The notes under the pieces: model-generated
The model's input: the letters and a program-made list of their open reading frames with translations, nothing else
Databases searched by the model: none
What the model was told of the DNA's origin: nothing
Made by a program: the position numbers and the translations under genes
Assembly (NCBI RefSeq): GCF_002812125.1
Contig: NZ_NPDQ01000009.1
Location: 69,345-133,344, forward strand
Direction of reading: 5' to 3'
DNA length: 64,000 nucleotides
From: Leptospira brenneri
GTDB taxonomy: Bacteria; Spirochaetota; Leptospiria; Leptospirales; Leptospiraceae
In this document: positions 63,994 through 64,000 of the stretch, one piece after another
Layout of the letters: every line of letters begins with the position of its first letter
How positions within the stretch are numbered: position 1 is the first letter of the stretch

Positions 63994-64000
63994 GCTGTGA

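Noticed and set aside
1..64000. CRISPR arrays, tRNA genes, prophage or IS elements
   Set aside because: No regular direct repeats with unique spacers, no cloverleaf with a GTTCRA arm, no transposase or phage genes seen.

Overview
The window looks like chromosomal DNA from a Leptospira species, probably a free-living one. I base this on the low GC content, an EtfBA pair next to a LolA-like protein, many lipoproteins with short signal peptides, 7TMR-DISM receptors, frequent TTG/GTG starts and strong hairpins that lack a U-tract. Decayed 16S rRNA 3' ends in the window also match the leptospiral 16S terminus as I remember it. The genus call is inference from gene content; no database was searched. 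I saw no tRNA, intact rRNA, CRISPR array, insertion sequence or prophage.

Layout. 1-1.1 kb: 5' part of a membrane-anchored class III adenylate cyclase (minus strand, running off the window). 1.2-11.7 kb: a plus-strand run with a UbiA-like membrane protein, etfB-etfA, a LolA-like protein, a conserved unknown, trpS, comEC, rsmA and a fatty acid hydroxylase-family protein. 11.7-15.8 kb: M23 peptidase, HAD hydrolase, an RsmI-like methylase, an XRE-cupin regulator and prmA. 15.8-21.2 kb: a DISM-PAS-ATPase receptor, a flavin amine oxidase, an acyltransferase, an HNH protein and an acidic protein. 21.2-26.4 kb: a minus-strand fatty-acid operon (fadD-type ligase, acyl-CoA dehydrogenase, histidine kinase, MaoC hydratase). 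26.5-31.8 kb: CBS protein, sodium symporter, a leucine attenuator leading into a short leuA-type gene, and an amidohydrolase behind a strong promoter. 31.8-44.2 kb: mostly accessory surface and lipoprotein genes, a TetR regulator, a PhoD-like phosphatase, a seven-repeat propeller lipoprotein, a 1238-residue lipoprotein and a metallo-beta-lactamase-fold lipoprotein. Gene debris lies between them. 44.4-49.8 kb: a metal-type RND efflux operon. 50-59.6 kb: App1-type phosphatase, CAP-domain protein, DISM histidine kinase, NarL-type regulator, an ECF sigma-clpP pair, an astacin-type protease and small lipoproteins. 60-63.1 kb: leuC-leuD divergent from a LysR regulator whose start codon lies inside a perfect 15-bp-arm palindrome. 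63.3 kb to the end: a membrane protein and a short ORF.

The best finding is the leucine attenuator at 28,564-28,675. It has a 16-codon leader peptide with five consecutive Leu codons, a pairing region that could act as antiterminator, and a perfect GC-rich terminator before leuA. The leuA product (394 residues) is too short to hold the usual C-terminal leucine feedback domain, so attenuation may replace allosteric control. leuCD appear to be controlled separately by the LysR protein. Other points worth checking are two differently decayed 16S rRNA 3' ends (42.9 and 59.7 kb), a 51-bp duplicated gene 3' end (38.6 kb) beside a GGTCGC/GCGACC hairpin element that recurs at 59.9 kb, and a promoter whose -35 box lies inside an inverted repeat (29.96 kb).
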